41,480 bases of DNA, from the NCBI GenBank assembly GCA_012518795.1, contig JAAYRL010000010.1, positions 1 through 41,480 on the forward strand, given 5' to 3'. This document shows positions 24,532 to 33,039 of the stretch, piece by piece (position 1 is the stretch's first letter; every line of letters begins with the position of its first letter). Under the pieces are notes generated by a model, which worked only from the letters and a program-made list of their open reading frames with translations, did not search any database and was not told the DNA's origin. The translations under genes and the position numbers were made by a program. The DNA comes from Clostridiaceae bacterium. GTDB lineage: Bacteria; Bacillota; Clostridia; Saccharofermentanales; DTU023.

Positions 24532-24568
24532 AAGATGTAACAACAACTAAGTTTTAAGGAGTTTTTGT

Positions 24569-25297
24569 ATGCGATTAGATAAACATAGCAGTATACCCTT
24601 ATACGCACAATTGAGAGAACTATTAGTTGAACAGATTCAAGATGGAATCTATAAACCGGGAGACAGAATTCCTTCCGAATTAACTTTATGCGAAGAACTT
24701 GATTTAAGTAGACCCACAGTAAGACAAGCTATAGCAGATTTAGTTGCTGACGGAATCTTAGTAATTGAGAAAGGCAAAGGAACTTTTGTAGCTAAAGAGC
24801 CTGAAAGATTAGTAATAGAACATTTTAATGCATTAACTTTTTCATTTTTAAATTTTGATACATATGAAGGAGTGGGTTTAAAACCGATAAAATTAATGGA
24901 ACCCGATCCGGAATTAGATCGTATGTTTAAGTTTCCGGCAGATAAACCGCATCCGGGCTATTGGTTAGTACAATGGCCACTCCAAGTAGATCATGAAATA
25001 TTAGGAATTTGTTCATCTTATGTTCCGGTACAAATTTTTCCGGAATTAGGACAAAGCATATCTGCCGGTAAAAGAATGGTTGATATTAAATCCAATAAAT
25101 ATGCAATGTTACCTCAAAAAGGTAGCTTAAATGTCTTAGCCCGACCTGCGAAAAATAAAGAGGCAAAAGCCTTGAACATTCCGCGCAGAACATTCATCTT
25201 GGCGATTGAAGGTCCCTTATTCTCACGTAGTGGTCATGTTTGTGAAGTGTTACGTGTAGCCTTACGTCCGGATTTGGTACAGTTGGAGATGAATTAA
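24569..25297 (+). CDS. GntR family regulator with UTRA-like domain
   Basis: The 242-residue protein starts with a winged helix of the HutC subgroup: IPLYAQLRELLVEQIQDGIY, then GDRIPSELTLCEELDLSRPTVRQAI and GILVIEKGKGTFVA. The C-terminal ~150 residues match the UTRA effector-binding fold only loosely, so the ligand is unknown. AAGGAG lies before ATG 24569. The stop codon is three bases before the cysteine desulfurase gene, so the two are one transcript. This suggests that the regulator controls sulfur-transfer genes, which is unusual for HutC-type regulators. Confidence 0.87.
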   Translation: MRLDKHSSIPLYAQLRELLVEQIQDGIYKPGDRIPSELTLCEELDLSRPTVRQAIADLVADGILVIEKGKGTFVAKEPERLVIEHFNALTFSFLNFDTYEGVGLKPIKLMEPDPELDRMFKFPADKPHPGYWLVQWPLQVDHEILGICSSYVPVQIFPELGQSISAGKRMVDIKSNKYAMLPQKGSLNVLARPAKNKEAKALNIPRRTFILAIEGPLFSRSGHVCEVLRVALRPDLVQLEMN

Positions 25298-25300
25298 AAC

Positions 25301-26446
25301 ATGAAAAATTACTTTGACCATGCTGCTACAAGTTTTATTGAGCAGGATGTCATAGATTTTTTAGCAAAACAATTAACTAATAATAATTATAATCCGGCTG
25401 CCCGTTATACTTCAGGTATTGAGGCAGCCTCTTCAATTGCAAAGTCAACACAAACTATTGCATCTTTTTTGGGTGCCAAACCGGAAGAAGTGATTATTAC
25501 TTCCGGTGCGACGGAATCTATCAATACTGCCTTAAAAGGGATTGTTTTCTCACCCAATCCCAAACATAAAAGAATATTAACAAGCGCAGGTGAACATCAG
25601 GCAACAAATGAGACACTTAATTTTATCGAACGACAGCTCGATTATACGATTGATTATTGTTCTTTAAACGAGAAAGGCGAAGTGGACTTAGAGGAATTGG
25701 AGAGTTTGCTCCGGCAGAATCAATATGATTTATTTACTTTAATTTATGTAAATAATGTTATTGGTAGTGTTAATCCGATTGCTCAAATAATTAAATTGCG
25801 TAATCAATATCAACCTGATTTGCTGATTCATCTTGATGCAGTTCAAGCTCTTGGCAAAATTTCTTTTAATTTTAAAAAAATCGGAATTGAGTTAGCTTCA
25901 TTTTCTCTACATAAGCTTGGGGGCCCAAAAGGTGTCGGCATTTTATTAAAAAATGAAACAACACGAATTGAACCTCTAATTCATGGTGGAGGACAACAGA
26001 ATAATCTGCGTTCCGGCACGGAGAATCCGGCACTGGTTGCGACAATCGCCTATTTGTTTGAACATTTGCAAAAGACCTTTGAGTATAATAATGAAACTGT
26101 TTCAAATTTGAAATTGTTTCTGCTTGAACAATTGAAGCAAGAAGAGATAAACCATCAGGTGATTTCTCCGGAGGATGCAGTACCCCATATTGTGTCTATT
26201 GCTTTTCCTGAATTACGTGCTGAAACATTACTCAATATTTTAGCAAAGGAAGGCGTGCAAGTATCAATCGGCTCTGCTTGTTCAAGCAAGAAATCTGAAC
26301 GCAATCAAGTTTTACAACAGTTAAATTTACCACAAGGTCTTGACCAATATATTTTACGAATTAGTTTAGATAAGAGTAATTCTCAATCTGAAATTTGTGA
26401 TTTAGTTAGAATTATTAAAACAGCCCTTGATAAATATGCTATATAA
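25301..26446 (+). CDS. cysteine desulfurase (NifS/NifZ/IscS-like)
   Basis: A PLP enzyme taking sulfur from cysteine as a persulfide. The 381-residue protein begins YFDHAATSFI (YxDxAATT-type). It has TSGATESINTALKG, GEHQATNE, HLDAVQALGK and the PLP lysine motif SFSLHKLGGPKGVGIL. The catalytic cysteine is in SIGSACSSKKSERN near residue 326. The following thiI gene suggests a NifZ-type role, as in Bacillus, supplying sulfur for tRNA 4-thiouridine rather than Fe-S clusters (inference). The cysteine loop is longer than in SufS enzymes, consistent with the NifS/IscS class. Confidence 0.93.
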   Translation: MKNYFDHAATSFIEQDVIDFLAKQLTNNNYNPAARYTSGIEAASSIAKSTQTIASFLGAKPEEVIITSGATESINTALKGIVFSPNPKHKRILTSAGEHQATNETLNFIERQLDYTIDYCSLNEKGEVDLEELESLLRQNQYDLFTLIYVNNVIGSVNPIAQIIKLRNQYQPDLLIHLDAVQALGKISFNFKKIGIELASFSLHKLGGPKGVGILLKNETTRIEPLIHGGGQQNNLRSGTENPALVATIAYLFEHLQKTFEYNNETVSNLKLFLLEQLKQEEINHQVISPEDAVPHIVSIAFPELRAETLLNILAKEGVQVSIGSACSSKKSERNQVLQQLNLPQGLDQYILRISLDKSNSQSEICDLVRIIKTALDKYAI

Positions 26447-26476
26447 TCGGTAAACTATAGGCTGTTCATTTAATTA

Positions 26477-26490
26477 ATGTAATATTACAT
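26477..26490. promoter_or_regulatory. 14-bp palindrome before thiI
   Basis: ATGTAATATTACAT is a perfect palindrome in the 73-base gap between the desulfurase gene and thiI. It contains TGTAA and TTACA half-sites like those in the palindrome before the GntR gene, but two bases further apart. A regulatory role is only a guess. Confidence 0.3.
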
Positions 26491-26519
26491 ATTCGGCTGA
26501 TTTTAGTCATGAAAGAGTG

Positions 26520-27713
26520 ATGGAAATAGAGTATCAAGAGTTAATTTTAATTCGTTTGGGTGAGATTGCTCTCAAAGGTTTAAATAGACATAAATTTGAA
26601 ACGCGTTTAATTTCCAATTTACGCTATCGTTTACGTGATTTAGGTAAATTCAAAATTTATCAAGATCAATCGAGAATGTATATTGAAAAAAGACCTCAAG
26701 ATGAGTTTGATTTTCCAACCAGGGAAATTCTTCAGCGAATTAAAGATGTATTCGGCTATGTATCAGCCAGTCCGGTCAGGCGATTTACCAATGATATAGA
26801 TATTTTGTTTGCTCAAGTTAAAGAATATGTTGATGAATTATATGCGGACGGTGGGAAACATAGTTTCAAATTTGAAACTCGCAGAATTGATAAAAATTTC
26901 CCATTGAATTCTTATCAATTGAATTGTGATTTAGGCAAAAAGGTATTAAATGCCTATCCTGAACAGGCCAGAGTTGATGTACATAATCCGGATTATTTGT
27001 TTCAAATAGAAATTCGTCAGGATATTTATTTATATCATGAAATACAACCGGCATATAGTGGATTACCGGTAGGTACCAGCGGAACTGGAATGTTGTTGCT
27101 TTCAGGAGGTATTGACAGTCCGGTAGCCGGTTTTCAGATGGCATCACGCGGTTTACAATTAGAGGCAATCTATTTTCATACATTTCCTTATACAGGAGAT
27201 CAGGCAAAACAGAAAGTTATTGACTTGGCAACTCGTATAAGTAATTTTTCCGGGAGATTGCCTTTGCACATCGTTGATTTTACCGAAATTCAACTGGAAC
27301 TTAATCAAAAAGTACCTAGCGAAATGTTAACTGTGGTCATGCGTAGAATGATGATGCGAATAGCGGATCGTTTAGCAGAAAAAAATAATATTAACTGTCT
27401 GATTACAGGAGAAAGTCTGGGACAAGTTGCAAGTCAAACGGTAGATGCCCTAAGATGTACAAATTCGGTAGTTGATCGGCCCGTTTTTCGACCTTTAATC
27501 GGTATTGATAAAAATGATACAATCAAATTGGCGCGTGAAATTAATACTTATGACACTTCGATTTTACCGTATGATGATTGTTGCACGATTTTTGTTGCTA
27601 AACATCCGAAAATCAATCCGAATCAAACAGATTGTAAACAGGCGGAAAAAGATTTGGATATTGAATTATTAGTTGAACAAGGTTTAAATAATATTGAAAC
27701 AATTATCATCTGA
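26520..27713 (+). CDS. thiI: tRNA 4-thiouridine synthase ThiI
   Basis: ThiI adenylates U8 of tRNA and inserts sulfur, and in some species also serves thiamine thiazole synthesis. The protein has an N-terminal ferredoxin-like domain (ILIRLGEIALKGLNRHKFE), a THUMP domain and a PP-loop ATPase domain with LLSGGIDSPVAGF (about 196-208). Further motifs are GESLGQVASQT, RPLIGIDKNDTI and the cysteine-bearing DDCCTIFVAKHP. There is no C-terminal rhodanese domain, so sulfur must come from elsewhere, fitting the adjacent cysteine desulfurase. ATG 26520 is preferred; a GTG three bases earlier is possible. The ribosome site is weak. Confidence 0.95.
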   Translation: MEIEYQELILIRLGEIALKGLNRHKFETRLISNLRYRLRDLGKFKIYQDQSRMYIEKRPQDEFDFPTREILQRIKDVFGYVSASPVRRFTNDIDILFAQVKEYVDELYADGGKHSFKFETRRIDKNFPLNSYQLNCDLGKKVLNAYPEQARVDVHNPDYLFQIEIRQDIYLYHEIQPAYSGLPVGTSGTGMLLLSGGIDSPVAGFQMASRGLQLEAIYFHTFPYTGDQAKQKVIDLATRISNFSGRLPLHIVDFTEIQLELNQKVPSEMLTVVMRRMMMRIADRLAEKNNINCLITGESLGQVASQTVDALRCTNSVVDRPVFRPLIGIDKNDTIKLAREINTYDTSILPYDDCCTIFVAKHPKINPNQTDCKQAEKDLDIELLVEQGLNNIETIII

Positions 27714-27768
27714 AGATTATCAGACTTAATTGGAGTAATATGCAAAATAATTTGGAGGAAAATATAAA

Positions 27769-29013
27769 ATGCCCTACGAAATAATCAAACAACAAGATCC
27801 GGAGATGTATCAAGCTCTGAATGATGAATTGCATAGACAAAAAGATCATTTGGAATTAATAGCTTCGGAAAACTTTGTTAGTGAAGCGGTATTAGCAGCT
27901 CAAGGATCAGTATTGACCAATAAATATGCTGAGGGCTATCCGAGACGTCGCTACTATGGTGGATGTGAATTTGTCGATGTTGCCGAAGATCTTGCTATTG
28001 CCAGAGCAAAAGAGTTATTTGGGGCAGAACATGTGAATGTTCAACCCCATTCCGGTGCTCAAGCCAATACTGCGGTTTATTTCAAAATGTTAAATTTTGG
28101 GGATAAAATTTTGGGTATGGATTTAGATCAGGGCGGCCATTTGACTCATGGTATGAAAATTAATTACTCAGGTAGATATTTTGAAGCCCATGGTTATAAA
28201 GTTGATCCGATTAGTCATCAAATTGATTATGATGTGCTTCGTGAAACAGCAAAAGCAGTTCAGCCAAAAATGATCATTGCCGGGGCAAGCGCCTATCCGA
28301 GAAAGATTGATTTTGCTAAATTTCGTGATATAGCAGATGAAGTAGGTGCTTTCTTATTAGTTGATATGGCACATATCGCCGGTTTAGTTGCTGCAGGCTT
28401 GCATATGAGTCCGATACCATACGCGGATTTTGTCACGACAACTACCCATAAAACTTTACGCGGTCCGCGTGGCGGATTAATTATGTGTAAAGAAGAATAT
28501 GCGAAACAAATAGATTCAGCTGTTTTCCCGGGAACACAGGGCGGACCTTTAATGCACGTAATTGCTGCTAAAGCGGTTGCTTTCGGCGAGGCTTTACAAC
28601 CGGAATTTAAAATTTATTCTCAACAGATTATTGACAACGCACAGGCTTTGGCAAATGGTTTGAAAGAACATAATGTAAACCTGGTTTCAGACGGAACAGA
28701 TAATCATCTAATATTGATTGATTTAAGAGGTACCGGTATTACCGGGCGCGAATTGGAGAAGCGTTTGGAATCAGTAAATATTACGACAAATAAAAATACA
28801 ATTCCTTATGATACGGAAAAACCGACAGTTACCAGTGGTCTTAGACTAGGCACACCGGCTCTTACAACCAGAGGATTTGTTGAAAAGGATATGCATGAGA
28901 TTGCCGAATTAATATCACTTGCTATCTTTGATTTTGAAAATAATAAATCGCAGATTTTATCCGGAGTTGCCTCGTTATGTGAAAAATATCCGCTTTATCC
29001 TAATTACAAATGA
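27769..29013 (+). CDS. glyA: serine hydroxymethyltransferase
   Basis: A PLP enzyme converting serine and tetrahydrofolate to glycine and 5,10-methylene-tetrahydrofolate, the main one-carbon source. The 414-residue protein has [55 protein letters not shown], the PLP-lysine motif [14 protein letters not shown] and [14 protein letters not shown]. Length is normal. ATG 27769 follows TTGGAGG. It starts 55 bases after thiI. Confidence 0.98.
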   Translation: MPYEIIKQQDPEMYQALNDELHRQKDHLELIASENFVSEAVLAAQGSVLTNKYAEGYPRRRYYGGCEFVDVAEDLAIARAKELFGAEHVNVQPHSGAQANTAVYFKMLNFGDKILGMDLDQGGHLTHGMKINYSGRYFEAHGYKVDPISHQIDYDVLRETAKAVQPKMIIAGASAYPRKIDFAKFRDIADEVGAFLLVDMAHIAGLVAAGLHMSPIPYADFVTTTTHKTLRGPRGGLIMCKEEYAKQIDSAVFPGTQGGPLMHVIAAKAVAFGEALQPEFKIYSQQIIDNAQALANGLKEHNVNLVSDGTDNHLILIDLRGTGITGRELEKRLESVNITTNKNTIPYDTEKPTVTSGLRLGTPALTTRGFVEKDMHEIAELISLAIFDFENNKSQILSGVASLCEKYPLYPNYK

Positions 29014-29070
29014 TCATGATTTAAATATTAATAAGTTCAGTATTTTCAATACTTAGTTTGGAAAATACGT

Positions 29071-30378
29071 ATGGAAAAAACTAATTTTACACAGCATAAA
29101 GAGCCTTTAGCCTATCGTATGGTCCCGCGCAAATTAGATGAATTTGTCGGTCAGGACCATATTTTAGCGGAAGGGAAAATGCTGCGTAGAATGATTGAGG
29201 CTGATCGTTTGAGTTCAATTATTCTATTTGGGCCGCCCGGAACGGGCAAGACGAGTTTAGCAAGAGTAATAGCTGCTACAACCGAGATCGGGTTTAAGCA
29301 ACTCAATGCGGTCACTTCAGGTGTCAAAGATATTAAGCAAGTAATCAGTGATACGCAAAATTTAATTTTAACTCCACAAGGCAGAACAGTATTATTTATT
29401 GATGAAATTCATCGATTTAATAAAGCTCAGCAAGACGCCCTGTTGCCTCAAGTCGAAGACGGTACTTTGATTCTGATTGGTGCAACAACCGAAAATCCAT
29501 ATTTTGAAGTTAATAAAGCTTTGATTTCACGTTCAACAGTATTTCAACTTAAACCGTTAAGTAAAGAAAATATTGAGCAAATTGTAGATCGAGCTTTGAC
29601 GGATCGAACGTATGGCTATGGCAATTTAGATATTGAAATTAAACCTGAAGCAAAAGCTTTTATTAATGACTTGTCCAATGGTGATGCACGAATTGCTTTA
29701 AATGGTTTAGAGTTGGCAGTTTTGACTACACATCCGGATCAACAGGGAAAAATAGTTATTGATCTGCCGACAATTAAGGATTGTATGCAAAAACGCAGTC
29801 CGGCTTTTGATAAAGGTGGAGAGGCTCATTATGATACAATCAGTGCATTTATTAAATCAATGCGCGGTAGTGATCCGGATGCAACTTTGTTTTATTTAGC
29901 ACGAGCTTTGCATGGTGGTGAAGATATTGAATTTCTTGCGCGCCGCATTGTTATTTGTGCTGCTGAAGATGTCGGTTTAGCAAACCCGCAAGTCCTTTCG
30001 ATTGCTGTTGATGCATATCAGGCAACCCAAATGATCGGTATGCCGGAAGCGAGAATAATTTTGGCAGAAGCAGCTGTTCTGGTTGCAACTTCGCCAAAAT
30101 CCAATACGACTTACTTAGGAATTGATGCAGCTCTTTCTGATGTCAGAAATCAAAGAACAGGTGAGATACCCTATCATTTGCGTAATGCTCCGATCAAAGA
30201 TATGGAAAAGCACGGTTATTCTCAAGGTTATAAGTACGCACATGATTATCCGAATCATTATATAAAAATGCAATTTTTGCCTGATGAAATTAAAGATAAA
30301 AAATATTATCAACCATCCGAACAAGGTTATGAAGCAAAAATAAAAAAATGGTTAGAGTTTTTGGATTCGCTGGAATAA
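29071..30378 (+). CDS. rarA: replication-associated recombination protein A (RarA/MgsA)
   Basis: An AAA+ ATPase acting at stalled replication forks. The 435-residue protein has PLAYRMVPRKLDEFVGQDHIL, Walker A GPPGTGKTSLARVIA (~54-68), Walker B FIDEIHRFNKAQQDALLPQVE and sensor 1 IGATTENPYFEVN. The C-terminal clamp-loader-like region contains IKSMRGSDPDATLFYLARAL, GGEDIEFLARRI and ASEDVGLANP-like AAEDVGLANP. Length matches the family. It converges with the minus-strand Gx-transporter gene over a 68-base gap without a strong terminator. Confidence 0.95.
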   Translation: MEKTNFTQHKEPLAYRMVPRKLDEFVGQDHILAEGKMLRRMIEADRLSSIILFGPPGTGKTSLARVIAATTEIGFKQLNAVTSGVKDIKQVISDTQNLILTPQGRTVLFIDEIHRFNKAQQDALLPQVEDGTLILIGATTENPYFEVNKALISRSTVFQLKPLSKENIEQIVDRALTDRTYGYGNLDIEIKPEAKAFINDLSNGDARIALNGLELAVLTTHPDQQGKIVIDLPTIKDCMQKRSPAFDKGGEAHYDTISAFIKSMRGSDPDATLFYLARALHGGEDIEFLARRIVICAAEDVGLANPQVLSIAVDAYQATQMIGMPEARIILAEAAVLVATSPKSNTTYLGIDAALSDVRNQRTGEIPYHLRNAPIKDMEKHGYSQGYKYAHDYPNHYIKMQFLPDEIKDKKYYQPSEQGYEAKIKKWLEFLDSLE

Positions 30379-30446
30379 TCTTCAATATTTTAATCTTGAA
30401 AGGATATAGTTTTTAATTTATTCAGAATAACCTGGAGTCTGTACAA

Positions 30447-30944
30447 TCATTCCTGAAATGGTAATTGAATATGCTCAACTAATAAATTGCAGATTAAGCC
30501 GATTACAATTCCGGCAAGAGTACCAGCAATGATTAATATCGGTAAATAAAATAAAAGTCCCGGAGTATTGACAACAAAAACAGCAATCAAAATTTGACCT
30601 AAATTATGGGCAACACCCCCTATAACACTGATTCCCATAATTGAGAAAGTTTTCATCTTTTTAAAAAGCAGCATAAAAGCAATACTCATAAGTCCTCCCG
30701 TAATGCTAAAGATGAATGAGAGAAAATTTCTAAACAAGATTGCTAATAAAAATATACGAATACCGGAGATCAATAGAGCATCAGACGGTTTTAATTTGAA
30801 AATAGCAAACATCACAGGAATATTTGCTAATCCTATTTTAATACCCGGTACGATATAAACCTGTGGTAACAATGATTCCAAATAACTAAGTACCATAGAT
30901 AGGGCGATAAGCATTGCAAGTAAAGTAATACGTTTTGTTTTCAT
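30447..30944 (-). CDS. Gx transporter / HepS component I-like membrane protein
   Basis: The ~165-residue protein is almost entirely hydrophobic, with about five to six membrane helices. It matches the family variously annotated heptaprenyl diphosphate synthase component I or Gx transporter: LLAMLIALSMVLSYLESLLP, PGIKIGLANIP, then GGVAHNLGQILIA. The fold resembles the substrate-binding subunit of ECF transporters. I chose the ATG at 30944 over an upstream TTG at 30959. It lies just downstream of the NusG domain II gene on the same strand, a recurrent pair. In Listeria-type extracellular electron-transfer loci a similar pair (EetA/EetB, as I recall) assists flavin-dependent electron export. Confidence 0.8.
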   Translation of the reverse strand: MKTKRITLLAMLIALSMVLSYLESLLPQVYIVPGIKIGLANIPVMFAIFKLKPSDALLISGIRIFLLAILFRNFLSFIFSITGGLMSIAFMLLFKKMKTFSIMGISVIGGVAHNLGQILIAVFVVNTPGLLFYLPILIIAGTLAGIVIGLICNLLVEHIQLPFQE

Positions 30945-30955
30945 AATCTTACCGT

Positions 30956-31321
30956 TCAATAACTGATCGAATCAAAAACTGCTTCTCCGTCAACAATTGT
31001 TATGACTAATTGATGTGGCAAACAAATTATTGTTTCACCGGAATATTGTATTTTAGGATGCTTAACACAGATTTGATTCGGACAATTGGCACTTTCTATC
31101 CAAACTTTACTATCTTGTATTATTAATTGATTATACTGGCCGTCGAATTCAATCATTTTCTTTGTATTTTCATTTAATGGGAATTTATCAATTTCTTGAT
31201 TATTTTTCAGAACTAAAACTGATCCACCTACTTTTTTCATAGATTGAATTAAAAAAAATGAGATAACAGCAATGATCAATAAAGAGATTATTAAAATAAT
31301 ATCGTTACGTTTAAATTTCAC
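30956..31321 (-). CDS. NusG domain II-containing extracytoplasmic protein
   Basis: A 121-residue protein with one N-terminal membrane helix (about residues 8-26) followed by a NusG domain II-type beta domain. It carries the diagnostic ESANCPNQICVKHPKI and ETIICLPHQLVI. The two cysteines in CPNQIC and one in ICLPH are typical of this secreted family. It is translated from ATG 31321 and followed 11 bases on by the Gx-transporter gene. The apbE-like gene is divergent from it. Function is unproven; association with ApbE and the Gx transporter suggests a membrane redox module. Confidence 0.82.
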   Translation of the reverse strand: MKFKRNDIILIISLLIIAVISFFLIQSMKKVGGSVLVLKNNQEIDKFPLNENTKKMIEFDGQYNQLIIQDSKVWIESANCPNQICVKHPKIQYSGETIICLPHQLVITIVDGEAVFDSISY

Positions 31322-31342
31322 GAAAAGACACTCATATCCAAA

Positions 31343-31371
31343 TTTACTTAAACATGTTTATATATTATACT
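31343..31371 (+). promoter_or_regulatory. apbE promoter (overlapping a divergent promoter)
   Basis: TTTACT (31343-31348) and TATACT (31366-31371) have a 17-base spacer on the plus strand. On the minus strand TATAAT (complement of 31364-31369) could serve the NusG domain II gene, so the two promoters would overlap and compete. Confidence 0.45.
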
Positions 31372-31373
31372 AT

Positions 31374-31407
31374 CAAGCGATTTTAATGAACAAGCGATTT
31401 TAATGAA
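31374..31407 (+). repeat. 17-bp direct repeat, two copies
   Basis: CAAGCGATTTTAATGAA occurs at 31374-31390 and again at 31391-31407, in the leader of the apbE-like gene just before its AAAGGTAG ribosome site. Confidence 0.9.
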
Positions 31408-31417
31408 AAGGTAGCTT

Positions 31418-32620
31418 ATGAAAAGTCAAAACTTTAAAATATTTATTGCTTTTATTCTGATCATTAACTTTCTCATGTTATTAGGGTGTGATTCTAAATA
31501 TCCTGAACAAAATGTAAAAGAGGTTGATACTGCTAAGCAAACTGATACTATATTAACAAAGCAGAAATCTTCAATTAATATTGTAGAACAGCAGCAGAAG
31601 TCATCTGTCCACCAAAAAAAAGAAGTGCAAAAATCTTCCGCTGATCTTAAAGAGCAAGCACTTGAATCTTTTGTTCATATTACAGAACAAGATAATAAAT
31701 TAATCGGTTCTGCTTTTTTGCTCAATACTTTTTGTGAAATTACTCTTTATGATGAAAATAATGAAAACAATAATGATTTAATTTACGATACTTTTGAATT
31801 ATGCAGGAATTATGAGAATCAACTGTCTTGCAAGATTACCGACAGTGAAATATCACAATTAAATGCCAGACAAATTAATGAAGTTTCAGATAGTACCGTA
31901 AACCTATTATATGAAGCATTAAAGTATTCAAAATTATCGGATGGAGCTTTGGATATTACAATCGGTTCTGTAACTGATTTATGGGATTTTACCTCAGATT
32001 CAAAAACTGTTCCTTCACCGGGGAATATGCAAAAAGCATTGAAAACAGTAAATTATCAAAAAGTTCAAATTAATGATAATCAAGTTTCTTTTTCAAATCC
32101 GAGAACAAAAATTGATTTGGGAGCCATAGCGAAAGGCTATATTGCCGATCAGATGAAAGCTTACCTGATAGAACAAGGTGTGAAGAGTGCAATTATAAAT
32201 CTTGGCGGTAATGTTCTTTGCATTGGGACAAAAGCGGACAATGCAGGTTTTACAATAGCTATTCAAAAGCCGTTCGAAGAAGGATATGTTGTTGCCGTAC
32301 ATTTGGATAATTTCTATCAATCGGTTGTGACATCAGGCATTTATGAAAGGTTCTTCGAGAAAGACGGTAATTTTTATCATCACATTCTCAATCCGGAAAC
32401 AGGAATGCCGGTAAATAACAATTTAGCTTCGGTAACAATTATCAGTGAGGAAAGTACAAGCGGCGATGCTTTAAGTACCGCATGTTTTGTCTTAGGACTA
32501 GATAAAGGAATGGAATTGATAGATAGTCTGGACAATGTTCATGCAATTTTTTTGGATCTGGATGGGAATCTTTATTATTCTGAAAACCTATTAGAAGAAT
32601 TGCAAATCGACATATTATAA
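31418..32620 (+). CDS. apbE: FAD:protein FMN transferase (ApbE family lipoprotein)
   Basis: ApbE transfers FMN from FAD onto Thr/Ser of extracytoplasmic redox proteins. The 400-residue protein has a lipoprotein signal peptide ending in LLGC (Cys at ~25) and a polar, Gln/Lys/Ser-rich linker to about residue 95 that contains repeated QKSS motifs. The ApbE domain then shows GSAFLLNTFCEITLYD, DGALDITIGSV, IDLGAIAKGYIADQM, AIINLGGNVLCIG, HHILNPETGMPV and SGDALSTACFVLG (metal site). The linker is longer than usual. Targets are likely RnfG/NqrC-like or PplA-like flavoproteins elsewhere. Confidence 0.93.
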   Translation: MKSQNFKIFIAFILIINFLMLLGCDSKYPEQNVKEVDTAKQTDTILTKQKSSINIVEQQQKSSVHQKKEVQKSSADLKEQALESFVHITEQDNKLIGSAFLLNTFCEITLYDENNENNNDLIYDTFELCRNYENQLSCKITDSEISQLNARQINEVSDSTVNLLYEALKYSKLSDGALDITIGSVTDLWDFTSDSKTVPSPGNMQKALKTVNYQKVQINDNQVSFSNPRTKIDLGAIAKGYIADQMKAYLIEQGVKSAIINLGGNVLCIGTKADNAGFTIAIQKPFEEGYVVAVHLDNFYQSVVTSGIYERFFEKDGNFYHHILNPETGMPVNNNLASVTIISEESTSGDALSTACFVLGLDKGMELIDSLDNVHAIFLDLDGNLYYSENLLEELQIDIL

Positions 32621-32679
32621 TCATCATTTTAAAAAGAAATCTGCTCACTTTTCTGCGCTCTGCAAATTATTTGAGACCT

Positions 32680-32965
32680 TGCACACTTTTTAAGGTTGGA
32701 CCAAGAAAATCCTGCATTAGCTTAGAAAGTGTGCAAGTTCTTTGATAAAATCGGCTTTTCTTGGCTGACCTTGCACACTTTTTAAGGTTGGATCGAGGAA
32801 ATCTTGTATTAGCTTAAAAAGTGTGCATGTTCTTTGATAAAACCGGCTTTTCTTGGCTGACCTTGCACACTTTTTAAGGTTGTCCGGAAATCCGGTGGGA
32901 CAGGCTTAAATAGTGTGCATGTTCTTTAAAAAATCGACTTTTCGGAGTTAAATTTGCACAGCTCG
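32680..32965. repeat. second array of 56-bp palindromic elements, 92-bp period
   Basis: Full elements at 32680-32735, 32772-32827 and 32864-32919 all start TGCACACTTTTTAAGGTTG and end AGTGTGCA. A truncated fourth start (TGCACA) lies at 32955. Starts are exactly 92 bases apart, as at 17492-17731. In the second element the terminal 15 bases on each side are fully complementary; in the first one pair is G-T. In the third element the loop is replaced by a different but also self-pairing sequence (TGTCC/GGACA around CCGG). The two 36-base linkers are nearly identical. The array fills the gap between apbE and the converging tyrS. Confidence 0.93.
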
Positions 32966-32988
32966 AAATTCTGAGTATAAATCAATTT

Positions 32989-33039
32989 GTTATAGATTTA
33001 TTTTTGTTATAGATTTATTTTTATTATAGATTTATTTAA
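32989..33039. repeat. 17-bp tandem repeat, three copies, reaching the end of tyrS
   Basis: (G/A)TTATAGATTTATTTTT occurs at 32989-33005 and 33006-33022, with a slightly changed copy at 33023-33039. The last copy contains the tyrS stop codon (33036-33038, minus strand), so the gene end appears duplicated outward. Confidence 0.85.
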
